IMG/VR virus record: IMGVR_UViG_3300030389_002262
Coordinates: 1 to 32,190 of that record
Reading direction: 5' to 3' (one strand)
DNA from: a virus
Length of the DNA: 32,190 nucleotides
The position numbers and the translations under genes are program-made. Numbering within the stretch: the stretch's first letter is position 1; the number at the start of each line of letters is the position of its first letter. The notes beneath the pieces were generated by a model, which saw nothing but the letters and a program-made list of their open reading frames with translations, was not told the origin of the DNA and did no database searches. Shown here in pieces: positions 24,623 to 30,636 of the stretch.

Positions 24623-25096
24623 ATGGCATTTAAATTATCTGATAGAAGTTTAGGAAAGTTAGAAGGCGTACATGAAAATCTAATCTCTGTAGTTAAAGAA
24701 GCAATCACACTTACTAAAGTAGACTTTGGTGTTATCTGTGGTGTTAGAACTAAATCAGAGCAAGCAGAATTAGTTAAGAAAGGTGCTTCACAAACTATGA
24801 ATAGTTTACATTTACCACAAGAAGCAACAGGTAAATCTCATGCTGTTGACCTCATGGCTTATGTTGGTTCGAGAGCATCATGGGAGTTAAATCTTTATGA
24901 TGATATTGCAGATGCAATGGCTGAAGCTTCAAGAAATCAAAAGGTAAATATTATTTGGGGTGCTGCTTGGACTATAAATATTTCAAATTGGGAAGGCACT
25001 ATGGAAGAAGCTATGAATGAATATATAGATTCCAGACGTAGAGGTAATCCACCTCGCAGACCTTTTATTGATGGACCTCATTTCCAGTTAAGTTAG
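24623..25096 (+). CDS. Endolysin, M15-family peptidoglycan peptidase
   Basis: 157 residues, a single-domain zinc peptidase of the VanY/L-alanyl-D-glutamate endopeptidase type that cuts peptide cross-bridges at lysis. The zinc ligands are visible as S-H73-A-V-D76 (KSHAVDL) and H153 near the C-terminus (DGPHFQL), with VICGVRTKSEQAELVKKG before them, all in family order. There is no signal peptide, so export needs the holin encoded just upstream. AGGAG lies before ATG 24623. A strong terminator follows, making this the last gene of the rightward operon. Confidence 0.93.
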   Translation: MAFKLSDRSLGKLEGVHENLISVVKEAITLTKVDFGVICGVRTKSEQAELVKKGASQTMNSLHLPQEATGKSHAVDLMAYVGSRASWELNLYDDIADAMAEASRNQKVNIIWGAAWTINISNWEGTMEEAMNEYIDSRRRGNPPRRPFIDGPHFQLS

Positions 25097-25144
25097 GACT
25101 TTCTCAAACCCTCCCTTTCTATAATAATGTCCTAGCTAAAACTA

Positions 25145-25194
25145 CCCCCTCCTACTGTTTAGGCAAACAGGCATAACTAGGAGGGGGGTTTTTT
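25145..25194 (+). terminator. Main late-operon terminator, branched stem
   Basis: CCCCCTCCTA (25145-25154) pairs with TAGGAGGGGG (25178-25187), then G and six T (25189-25194). A second perfect stem sits inside: CTGTTT (25155-25160) with AAACAG (25165-25170). It lies 48 bases after the endolysin stop between convergent operons. Confidence 0.92.
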
Positions 25195-25227
25195 ATCTTG
25201 TCGTGCTGTAAAGGTAAAGGTGACAAG

Positions 25228-25286
25228 ACAAAAATGGTGAGCAGAGAAAACCAAGTTATTTGGAGAACAACACGTTTTGTCTGCTC
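25228..25286 (-). terminator. Hairpin and U-run ending the leftward operon
   Basis: GAGCAGA plus AAAAC (25239-25251) pairs with GTTTT plus TCTGCTC (25274-25286), 12 pairs interrupted by one G-G mismatch, around a 22-base loop. Read on the - strand it begins six bases after the stop of the last leftward gene and is followed by ACCATTTTTG, so it looks like that operon's terminator, although the U-run is short and displaced. A further 7-bp inverted repeat, TCTTGTC/GACAAGA (25196-25202, 25222-25228), lies just beyond. Confidence 0.65.
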
Positions 25287-25292
25287 GTATTC

Positions 25293-25667
25293 TTAGAATG
25301 GTATGTCATCATCTATCGGTTTTGTTGATTGGTCAATAGATTTTGTTTCATCTCTATCAGTAACTGCTAAACTTAAAAAAGATGGTGTGTTTGCTGATTG
25401 TCTTTTCCAAGCAGCAATCTTTTTATTATGTTGTTCTAATTCACCAGACCATGCTGGCGCATTTTCATTGACACTATCATTCTTAAACATGATACCTATC
25501 TCTTGATATATACGTATAATGTGTTTGCCTTTAGCAGTTTCACCTTTGATATAGACACATTGTTTTTCATCTCCATCTATATCTAATTTGCCAGACAAGA
25601 TAAACTCTTGGTCTGGAAATGGTGGAAATGCAGCACCTTTATTTTTATTATCGTATTCTTCTGGCAT
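25293..25667 (-). CDS. Small protein with SSB-type acidic tail, candidate ssDNA-binding protein
   Basis: 124 residues. It ends in STKPIDDDIPF; the DDDIPF tip is identical to the end of E. coli SSB, which recruits replication and repair partners. The N-terminal part (FPDQEFILSGKLDIDGDEKQCVYIKGETAKGKHIIRIYQEIG) is beta-rich and could be a small OB-like fold, followed by a linker. It is the last gene after ERF and YqaJ genes, where an SSB is often encoded. I therefore call it a candidate single-strand-binding protein, but no classic SSB fold signature is certain. The start has GGAGG seven bases upstream and is joined to the ERF stop by TAATG. Confidence 0.75.
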   Translation of the reverse strand: MPEEYDNKNKGAAFPPFPDQEFILSGKLDIDGDEKQCVYIKGETAKGKHIIRIYQEIGIMFKNDSVNENAPAWSGELEQHNKKIAAWKRQSANTPSFLSLAVTDRDETKSIDQSTKPIDDDIPF

Positions 25668-26092
25668 TAGAAACCCTCCGTTTTTTGTTTGATAGGCAAT
25701 ACTTTTCTTGGTTGTTTTGATGCTTCGTTTGCATCATCATCTTCTGGTGCTAGACCTGCCATCTCTAATGCGCCATACCTTCTGGCATAAGTGATGGCTG
25801 AACCTAACCCTTGCATGGTTTGTTTGTCGATTACTAAATAAACTCTTGATGTAAATTCTTGTCCTGTTTCATGTGTAATTTTTGTTTCAACATAATCACC
25901 ATGTTCATCTCTGCCACTTGGTTGCATGAATGAAAAATTATTATTATGAAATGCAGAAAGGCAAGCATCAAGAACATTACCTAAGTCAGCATACTGACTT
26001 CTGAAATGTGGGTTGATTGAATTTTTAATTGCCTTACCCATTTGCTTTTGGGCTTTGATATAGTCAGTTATTGCTTGATTTTTACTGGTCAT
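25667..26092 (-). CDS. ERF-family single-strand annealing protein
   Basis: 141 residues. ERF-family proteins, like P22 Erf, anneal complementary single strands in phage recombination and genome circularisation. Diagnostic motifs are NPHFRSQYADLGNVLDAC (about 27-44), VETKITHETGQEF (about 68-80), LGSAITYARRYGALEMAGLAPEDDDAN (about 96-122, the strongest ERF signature), and a short basic tail. It is shorter than P22 Erf (204 residues), lacking most of the C-terminal domain. The ATG at 26092 follows AAGGAG by six bases. It sits beside the YqaJ exonuclease, its natural partner, and the SSB-tailed protein. Confidence 0.93.
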   Translation of the reverse strand: MTSKNQAITDYIKAQKQMGKAIKNSINPHFRSQYADLGNVLDACLSAFHNNNFSFMQPSGRDEHGDYVETKITHETGQEFTSRVYLVIDKQTMQGLGSAITYARRYGALEMAGLAPEDDDANEASKQPRKVLPIKQKTEGF

Positions 26093-26113
26093 TTTGTTCT
26101 CCTTTGTTAACCA

Positions 26114-26908
26114 TTATTTTACATTAAATCTTAATGCACCTCTTTTATCCCTAGTAATACTAAGAATATCTGAGTACACTTCACGTTCATTAGCAGCAAC
26201 CATAGATTTTAAATCTTTCTTTGCTCTCTCATTTGTTTTAGCAGATGCAATTGAATCAATATAATCATGTGCAAGACTAATAAATTCGTTGTCTGTTGTT
26301 GCATCCCTGGCAATCATATCATCAATTAATATTTTATCTATACATGGTGTATCAATAACTTGGTCCGTTGGTGCTTCTTTATTGATAACACAATCCCAAA
26401 ATATTTTGATAGTTTTATTCATAGAAATAATATAGTTATCATCTCTCTGTACTTTTACACAATCCCACTTTCTATTGCCAAACAAATTAGAAAAATAACA
26501 AAAGTCTACATTTGCTATAAACATATAGAATTGTAATTGTGGCATATAATTATTCAGTTGATTTCTTATCGTATTGTTTTCATATGTATGTTTACATTCA
26601 ACAATAAAAGATTGATCAATTTTTGGTATACCCTCATAGTATCCATCAACAGTACCAATATAAGGTACGTTTCCATTTACATTAGCCAAAGAAAACTCTT
26701 CTTGTTTCCAGAATGTAACTTCATATTCTTTCTCAACTAAACTTAGATTATATTCTTCTGTAGCTATACCAATTTGTACAGCAATAACATTAGATAAATC
26801 TTCTGGTTCTTTTTGACCAGTTTTTTCTAGCCAAAGGTCATGCCAATTACCTTTCATAATTCTAGTGGCATCTGTACCACCAATAAAACCCATGCGATTA
26901 TTTTTCAT
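26114..26908 (-). CDS. YqaJ-type PD-(D/E)xK exonuclease
   Basis: 264 residues. It should resect double-stranded ends to give single strands for the ERF protein. Family signatures: IGGTDATRIMKGNWHDLWLEKTG (residues 9-31, the YqaJ G-(G/A)-(S/T)-(D/E) start), TVDGYY with D88, FIVECKH with E104 and K106 (the ExK), and YMPQLQFYM with Q124/Q126. The C-terminal 60 residues are helical and charged. AAGGAGA before ATG 26908 supports the start. It overlaps the upstream 87-residue gene by 11 bases. Confidence 0.93.
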   Translation of the reverse strand: MKNNRMGFIGGTDATRIMKGNWHDLWLEKTGQKEPEDLSNVIAVQIGIATEEYNLSLVEKEYEVTFWKQEEFSLANVNGNVPYIGTVDGYYEGIPKIDQSFIVECKHTYENNTIRNQLNNYMPQLQFYMFIANVDFCYFSNLFGNRKWDCVKVQRDDNYIISMNKTIKIFWDCVINKEAPTDQVIDTPCIDKILIDDMIARDATTDNEFISLAHDYIDSIASAKTNERAKKDLKSMVAANEREVYSDILSITRDKRGALRFNVK

Positions 26909-27161
26909 TGTTGTTCTCCTTGTTATTACTTAAATCTACTATAATTTGTGGTCTTTGTAAAGGTTCCTTTGCAAAAAAAGCGTGTCGTTCAGCATGAGTG
27001 AAAAAGAAAACATCACTATGATTATGCCATTCACACTCAGCAATAATATCGTGATGTGCATATGGTTTAAGATATTCCAAAGCTACATTACATTCATCAA
27101 AAGAATTAAACTCAAGAAATGCAAACAATAATACTTTTGTACCTGTTGCTACACTACTCAT
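26898..27161 (-). CDS. Small protein upstream of the exonuclease, function unknown
   Basis: 87 residues. The first half is hydrophobic/helical (TKVLLFAFLEFNSFDECNVALEYLKPYAHHDIIAECEWHNHSDVFFF) and the tail is Asn/Glu/Lys-rich. Histidines and cysteines (HH, C..WHNH) could bind metal but form no motif I recognise. It overlaps both neighbours (8 bases upstream, 11 downstream), so it belongs to the replication operon. A role in replication or recombination is only contextual. Confidence 0.72.
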   Translation of the reverse strand: MSSVATGTKVLLFAFLEFNSFDECNVALEYLKPYAHHDIIAECEWHNHSDVFFFTHAERHAFFAKEPLQRPQIIVDLSNNKENNNEK

Positions 27162-27762
27162 AACTTGCTTTCATCCCTTTGATTGTATCAACTAACAATG
27201 TTTTTCTAGATACATACCAGCTTTCGATATGCTGGTAGTATTGACTAAATGAAGTTGGAAAGTTTTTCTCTCTGATTGATAACTCTCTCAATGCTGTGAT
27301 AACAATATCAGCTGGATAAATAGATAATCTTTCTCCCAAAGCTTTTATTCTTACAGACAAATCCTCACCTGTTTCATTGAATGGCTTCTGAGTAAGCGCA
27401 GAAAGGTGTACAAGGCGCTTAACACAATCTTCTATAGGTAGACCTACCATTGTAGAAGCGACAGCTGTATAAGCTTTTTCTGCCATCTCCTTTGATTTAT
27501 AGGTAGCTTCATAAAGATTTATTCTTGAGTCTTTACCAAACGAATAACTAATTCTTGGTGGATAAATGTGATAAGACTTGAGAGTAGAAAGAAGTTCTTT
27601 CTCCGTTTCGAATGGGTTTGCTACTTCCGTTAGTTTTTTGATTGCCAACTCTCTCTGCTTCGAACTTAACTGCATTCCTAATCCAGTTTCTGTAGGCTGC
27701 GTTGACATCAACAAATTTATTTCCTTTGGATTGGTGGTAATCAATGAACTTATCTGTTTCAT
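27154..27762 (-). CDS. Possible helicase-loader-like replication protein
   Basis: 202 residues from ATG 27762. Helical. The region RIKALGERLSIYPADIVITALRELSIREKNFPTSFSQYYQHIESW (about 126-170) has the layout Y...L..yP.d.v..Al.......kfFPs...l of small phage proteins next to replication initiators that are thought to load or modulate the helicase (G39P-like plan). This is a by-eye resemblance, not a firm family call. The start is uncertain: GGGAGG lies 13 bases before 27762, a little far, while in-frame ATGs at 27708 and 27675 have weaker sites. Even the shortest version overlaps the preceding gene by 128 bases. Confidence 0.75.
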   Translation of the reverse strand: MKQISSLITTNPKEINLLMSTQPTETGLGMQLSSKQRELAIKKLTEVANPFETEKELLSTLKSYHIYPPRISYSFGKDSRINLYEATYKSKEMAEKAYTAVASTMVGLPIEDCVKRLVHLSALTQKPFNETGEDLSVRIKALGERLSIYPADIVITALRELSIREKNFPTSFSQYYQHIESWYVSRKTLLVDTIKGMKASYE

Positions 27763-28177
27763 TTTTAAAATCTATCCTCCCATGTTTGATAGTTAGTTTC
27801 TCTTGTAATTCTTTTGTTGGAAAATAATCTTCCTTTATTAATTGCTTTATAGGTTTACTAATAGGTTTGTGTCGCTGTGTGCGAGAGGGGGTATCGCAGA
27901 CTGCGATAGGGGTATCGCTCTCTGCTAGTACCAACTGATACATAGTAGACGTTGCTGGTCGTTGTTGTCTTTTAATGAACCCATTTGTTTCAAGATAGTC
28001 TAGCTTTCTAGCAACTGTAGCTATGTGCATCTCTGTTCTTTTAGCTAATGTATTGAGTGATGGATAGCATTGACCTGTATCTTCATTAGAATAATCTGCA
28101 AGAACTAACAGCAACCATTTAGCTAATGGGTCTTTTACATTTATTTTAATTGTTTGTGCCATTAATAAAAAAGACAT
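27548..28177 (-). CDS. Replication initiator-like protein, N-terminal helix-turn-helix
   Basis: 209 residues. Residues about 15-80 form a winged helix-turn-helix of the HTH_36 type: DPLAKWLLLVLADYSNEDTGQCYPSLNTLAKRTEMHIATVARKLDYLETNGFI. A charged linker follows (about 85-135). The C-terminal part has TDKFIDYHQSKGNKFVDVNAAYRNWIRNAVKF (about 141-172), the F.dYh..kG.....d..aawrnWir motif seen at the end of many phage initiators. This two-part plan resembles lambda O: origin binding plus helicase loading. The linker DNA holds iteron-like repeats (27880-27918). ATG 28177 follows GGAGAAG and shares a base with the upstream stop (TAATG). The tail overlaps the next gene in another frame. Confidence 0.87.
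   Translation of the reverse strand: MSFLLMAQTIKINVKDPLAKWLLLVLADYSNEDTGQCYPSLNTLAKRTEMHIATVARKLDYLETNGFIKRQQRPATSTMYQLVLAESDTPIAVCDTPSRTQRHKPISKPIKQLIKEDYFPTKELQEKLTIKHGRIDFKNETDKFIDYHQSKGNKFVDVNAAYRNWIRNAVKFEAERVGNQKTNGSSKPIRNGERTSFYSQVLSHLSTKN
27880..27918. repeat. Iteron-like repeats and palindrome, candidate replication origin
   Basis: TGCGAGAGGGGGTATCGC (27880-27897) and TGCGATAGGGGTATCGC (27902-27918) are near-identical direct repeats, 22 bases apart, with one substitution and one extra G. Each is itself an interrupted palindrome; the second is perfect, GCGATA-GGGG-TATCGC. Between them TATCGCA-GAC-TGCGATA (27892-27908) is a perfect 7-bp palindrome. A partial GTGTCGC precedes at about 27869. 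The 60 bases 27871-27930 are 58% G+C, and AT-rich DNA flanks the left side (27835-27868). All lie in the linker codons of the initiator gene, as in the lambda O gene. Confidence 0.6.
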
Positions 28178-28500
28178 TACTTCTCCATAAATTTTTCAAA
28201 AGATTCTTGTGTAAATATTATGAGTACACCACTTTCATCTTTTGGTTTTGTTCTACGTTTAAATAATACTAAGTCTTTGTTTTTAAATAAAGAAAAAGGA
28301 TTTGGAAATTTAGATTTATCTCTATATTTTACTTCACAAATAAACTTTTTACCATTGTGATTTATAACTAAGTCACCAATATATTCACCACCTAATGCAC
28401 CAGACATTGGTTGTCGTTTGACATTGATGCCTATTTTTTTGAGCCACGTTTCAAACCACTTTTCATGGTAGATTCCCTTGTTGCGATTTTTATTTGCCAA
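28177..28500 (-). CDS. Hjc-like Holliday junction resolvase (PD-(D/E)xK)
   Basis: 107 residues if started at TTG 28500, which follows GGGAG by eight bases; an in-frame TTG at 28527 lacks a comparable site. With this start the acidic residues fall at E13, D43, E56 and K58 (YHEKWFE, GDLVI, FICEVKYR), in the same order and almost the same positions as the catalytic E, D, E and K of archaeal Hjc resolvases. PMSGALGGEY before the D is also typical. It should cut four-way junctions formed by recombination or replication so that concatemers can be packaged. It overlaps the zinc-ribbon-like gene upstream and forms TAATG with the initiator gene. Confidence 0.82.
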   Translation of the reverse strand: MANKNRNKGIYHEKWFETWLKKIGINVKRQPMSGALGGEYIGDLVINHNGKKFICEVKYRDKSKFPNPFSLFKNKDLVLFKRRTKPKDESGVLIIFTQESFEKFMEK

Positions 28501-28658
28501 TCGTCTTTCTCCCAACAGTTTACACAAATAGTATTATAAACTGGTGGTTGCATATCTACTTGAATATCCAACCACCAAGTTGTTTTTACACCACAAGCAT
28601 AACACTTACGTACTTGGGGAGATTTTTGTGAGAAAATATCTTTTGTATCTTTTACCAT
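28431..28658 (-). CDS. Small zinc-ribbon-like protein
   Basis: 75 residues from ATG 28658, preceded by a purine-rich GGGAAGAGAAAG; a GTG at 28679 in frame is possible. Two CxxC pairs, C19-Y-A-C22 and C45-V-N-C48, separated by about 22 residues, suggest one structural zinc site as in a zinc ribbon. The C-terminus is basic (STMKSGLKRGSKK). A nucleic-acid-binding or regulatory role is plausible but unproven. It overlaps the genes on both sides by 53 and 70 bases, unusually much even for this compact operon. Confidence 0.75.
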   Translation of the reverse strand: MVKDTKDIFSQKSPQVRKCYACGVKTTWWLDIQVDMQPPVYNTICVNCWEKDDWQIKIATRESTMKSGLKRGSKK

Positions 28659-28836
28659 CTTTCTCTTCCCAAGTATCACTAATGGATAATCCTTTTTCCC
28701 ATTTGAGCGTATGTATTACTGCTGCTAATCGAAAAGAACCATACTGATACAAAGCATCAAGTGGTGTAATACTTTTACCATCTTGTAAATGCTGTGTAAT
28801 TTTTTGTATTTGTGTTTCTATTCTGGGTGTTTCCAT
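28606..28836 (-). CDS. Small helix-turn-helix protein
   Basis: 76 residues. IQKITQHLQDGKSITPLDALYQYGSFRLAAVIHTLKWEKGLSISDTWEEKDGKRYKRYFL is the typical small phage helix-turn-helix layout (..L..G.siTplDAl..yg..RLaa.I..Lr..G..I.......gk.y..Y.L), similar to HTH_39. Such proteins are thought to bind DNA and may regulate early transcription; no target is evident here. AAGGAGG about ten bases before ATG 28836 supports the start. It overlaps the upstream gene by 19 bases. Confidence 0.85.
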   Translation of the reverse strand: METPRIETQIQKITQHLQDGKSITPLDALYQYGSFRLAAVIHTLKWEKGLSISDTWEEKDGKRYKRYFLTKISPST

Positions 28837-29126
28837 TGGTACTGCTCCTCCTTATTGGTTTCAATGTCTTGTGATTTGCCACCATATTCAACGACAATTT
28901 TATTAACATCATAATAATTTTCCATTGTATTAGCATCACAACCTATCTCTTGCCCTGCTAATATTGCATGATATTTTAACTGAATTAAATCTCTTAATGC
29001 TATGGCATCAGATAAAATACTTGCACGAAATTGTTGGTAATTAACTAATGTACCACTTGTTTGTAACTCTAATAAAAAAGCATCAAACAATTTAGCTTTA
29101 AAAAAATATATACCCATACTATCCAT
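28818..29126 (-). CDS. Small early protein, function unknown
   Basis: 102 residues, mostly helical: IYFFKAKLFDAFLLELQTSGTLVNYQQFRASILSDAIALRDLIQLKYHAILAGQEIGCDANTMENYYDVNKIV, then a charged tail. No family recognised. ATG 29126 follows GGGAG; a second ATG nine bases on (29117) is possible. It overlaps the upstream gene by eight bases and the helix-turn-helix gene by 19, so it is part of the early operon. Confidence 0.72.
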   Translation of the reverse strand: MDSMGIYFFKAKLFDAFLLELQTSGTLVNYQQFRASILSDAIALRDLIQLKYHAILAGQEIGCDANTMENYYDVNKIVVEYGGKSQDIETNKEEQYQWKHPE

Positions 29127-29319
29127 AGTTATAACTCTCCCATCCTTCTAACATTATTTTTTGTATTACAGATACTGGTGTAGATTGATTGACACCATAG
29201 TGTGTAAAGCAATGAACATCTTCTCCATTACCATGACCACCAATCCAGCTTATATTAAATGTTGCTGAACCATTCCAAGTAACTAAATGATTTTCTATTA
29301 ATAAACTTAATTCACCCAT
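29119..29319 (-). CDS. Small early protein, function unknown
   Basis: 66 residues, rich in Gly, Asn, His and Trp (LVTWNGSATFNISWIGGHGNGEDVHCFTHYG), with a short C-terminal helix ending ..MLEGWESYNYG. No recognised motif. AAGGAT before ATG 29319, and the shared base with the upstream stop (TAATG), argue that it is translated. Function unknown. Confidence 0.68.
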   Translation of the reverse strand: MGELSLLIENHLVTWNGSATFNISWIGGHGNGEDVHCFTHYGVNQSTPVSVIQKIMLEGWESYNYG

Positions 29320-29738
29320 TATATATCCTTTCTAAAACTATATACATTTACGTTTCTACTTTTTTGTTTTGTAAATGTTTTACATTGTTTATAAATCAAA
29401 CCACGTGCTACTGCATGATATAATGTAGACGTAATTTGATTTGCTGTTTGATTAAATTCTTTTCCAATTTCTCTTGCTGTTAATGGACCCATCTTTTTTA
29501 ATAGTTTGATTACCGGTCGAACATTATCAAGATTGTATTGTGCTTTCTTCTGCACCATTGATGGTAAACGACCACGTTTATTTTTTAAATATCTTTGCAA
29601 TTCATCTTCATGCCATTTGTTTCTGAACATAATATGAATTGCGTTTTGATACTCGATAGGTTTCTTTGATAAATATTCTTGAACTTTATTATTATAAAAA
29701 TTATCAAGAAGATATTCTGTTGCTGAACTAACAATCAT
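29319..29738 (-). CDS. Winged-helix-like DNA-binding protein
   Basis: 139 residues from ATG 29738, chosen because AGGAG lies eight bases upstream; a longer version from 29786 would lie inside the upstream gene without such a site. The N-terminal half is helical (FRNKWHEDELQRYLKNKRGRLPSMV). Residues about 75-120, VRPVIKLLKKMGPLTAREIGKEFNQTANQITSTLYHAVARGLIYK, form a clear winged helix of the MarR/DprA-end type. A regulator of early genes or of the control region at 30637-30910 is a reasonable inference. Confidence 0.8.
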   Translation of the reverse strand: MIVSSATEYLLDNFYNNKVQEYLSKKPIEYQNAIHIMFRNKWHEDELQRYLKNKRGRLPSMVQKKAQYNLDNVRPVIKLLKKMGPLTAREIGKEFNQTANQITSTLYHAVARGLIYKQCKTFTKQKSRNVNVYSFRKDI

Positions 29739-29979
29739 TAACTGCACTCCTAATATTGAATGGTATTTGATTTTCTTTATGTTCAAGATATTCTAAAAAG
29801 TTTTTATCTTCCATTTCTTTTAAATGAATATTGATTTTGTTAAGAATAAATACTGCCATTTCGTAACGACCGAAAAGAATACCTTCATCTTTTCTATCTT
29901 CTGGTACTTGATGTTGTTCAGTATATACTTGTGTTTCTGTTACACAAATGTCTTTTAATGTAAGAATAAAATTGTCCAT
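29728..29979 (-). CDS. Small acidic early protein, function unknown
   Basis: 83 residues from ATG 29979, fixed by AAGGAG five bases upstream; the longer frame from 30054 lacks a site and would run through the membrane-peptide gene. Sequence DNFILTLKDICVTETQVYTEQHQVPEDRKDEGILFGRYEMAVFILNKINIHLKEMEDKNFLEYLEHKE is soluble and acidic with no known motif. It overlaps the winged-helix gene by 11 bases. Confidence 0.75.
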   Translation of the reverse strand: MDNFILTLKDICVTETQVYTEQHQVPEDRKDEGILFGRYEMAVFILNKINIHLKEMEDKNFLEYLEHKENQIPFNIRSAVNDC

Positions 29980-29999
29980 GTGTTCTCCTTTCATAGACT

Positions 30000-30113
30000 T
30001 TAAAGATGTGGGTAGATGAATATTAACCAATTGATTCCACCTACTATTAAACAATACGAAATTATTACACCAATTGCAACCATTGTTTTAATAAATAAAA
30101 GTTTAGCCAACAT
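30000..30113 (-). CDS. 37-residue membrane peptide in the early operon
   Basis: A small frame with one strong transmembrane segment (about residues 6-31, VAIGVIISYCLIVGGINWLI), beginning MLAKLLFIKTM and ending IFIYPHL. AAGGAG lies eight bases before ATG 30113, as good as any gene in this operon, and its end is 20 bases before the next start. Early phage membrane peptides can act on the host envelope, for example by excluding other phages or altering permeability, but nothing here shows which. I regard it as real because of its ribosome site. Confidence 0.7.
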   Translation of the reverse strand: MLAKLLFIKTMVAIGVIISYCLIVGGINWLIFIYPHL

Positions 30114-30132
30114 AATTATATCTCCTTTGTTG

Positions 30133-30164
30133 GTCCCAAAACAGAGGGGTTATGGGACTTTTTT
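30133..30164 (+). terminator. Hairpin with + strand U-tract in the early leader
   Basis: GTCCCA (30133-30138) pairs with TGGGAC (30153-30158), followed by six T (30159-30164) on the + strand. It would stop rightward transcription entering the early operon from the antisense side, though no rightward gene precedes it. On the - strand the same hairpin lies just before the AAGGAG of the membrane peptide and might affect its translation. Confidence 0.55.
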
Positions 30165-30190
30165 AAATACGACGTTTTTAAGACGCTTTA

Positions 30191-30235
30191 CCACAAGGCA
30201 GACATTTGCTTTTTGATGGCAATGTCTACCTGTGG
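30191..30235. repeat. Long imperfect hairpin in the early intergenic leader
   Basis: The arms 30191-30209 and 30219-30235 pair almost throughout (CCACA-GG-AGACATT-GC with CCTGTGG on the other side), with two single-base bulges and one mismatch, around a nine-base loop. It lies in a 136-base gap between two leftward genes, an unusually long gap for this operon. No U-run follows on either strand, so a simple terminator is unlikely. An mRNA-processing, stability or protein-binding site is possible. Confidence 0.75.
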
Positions 30236-30249
30236 AAAAGCTGCTGCTC

Positions 30250-30636
30250 TTACTCCTTTCCTAGCTCTTGATTGCTTGTTGGTAATGTAAGGTTAGGCAT
30301 TGGGAACTCTTTTCCAGATAACTCCTTATACAGTTTCCTTGCTGAATCTAATCTCTTGAGATGATGTGCTAGATTAGCTTGCATATCTGCATTGTAATCT
30401 GTGATTTCTTTCCAACGCTTGTCATCTTTCTCTTGTATACCAGCTGACTTTGCATTTGATTCCATCATGTATGCGTTGTTTGCTCTTTCTAGTATACCAG
30501 ACCATCTATTCTCTATTTGAGTTTGAGTAAGAGAACGTACTAGGTGATAACATATGTTTCTCATTTCACCTATTTGTGTAGATGTATTATATCCAGAGAT
30601 TTCTGTTTTGTAGTTATTGTATAATGAATTAGCCAT
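30250..30636 (-). CDS. First early gene: helical protein of unknown function
   Basis: 128 residues from ATG 30636, with AAGGAG six bases upstream; an in-frame extension to 30675 would run into the regulatory repeats. Mostly helical and polar: TSTQIGEMRNICYHLVRSLTQTQIENRWSGILERANNAYMMESNAK, then a second long helix, and a short Pro/Leu/Thr tail. No recognised family. As the first gene after the control region it should be made earliest, so a host-takeover or regulatory role is plausible but unproven. Confidence 0.8.
   Translation of the reverse strand: MANSLYNNYKTEISGYNTSTQIGEMRNICYHLVRSLTQTQIENRWSGILERANNAYMMESNAKSAGIQEKDDKRWKEITDYNADMQANLAHHLKRLDSARKLYKELSGKEFPMPNLTLPTSNQELGKE

Noticed and set aside
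30016-30216. 66-codon + strand frame in the early leader
   Set aside because: It is antisense to the 37-residue membrane peptide, which has a strong ribosome site, and it runs through two hairpins.
25097-30636. Lysogeny module (integrase, CI-like repressor, attachment site)
   Set aside because: No integrase or recognisable repressor-antirepressor pair is seen. The HTH proteins and palindromes could equally serve lytic early/late control.
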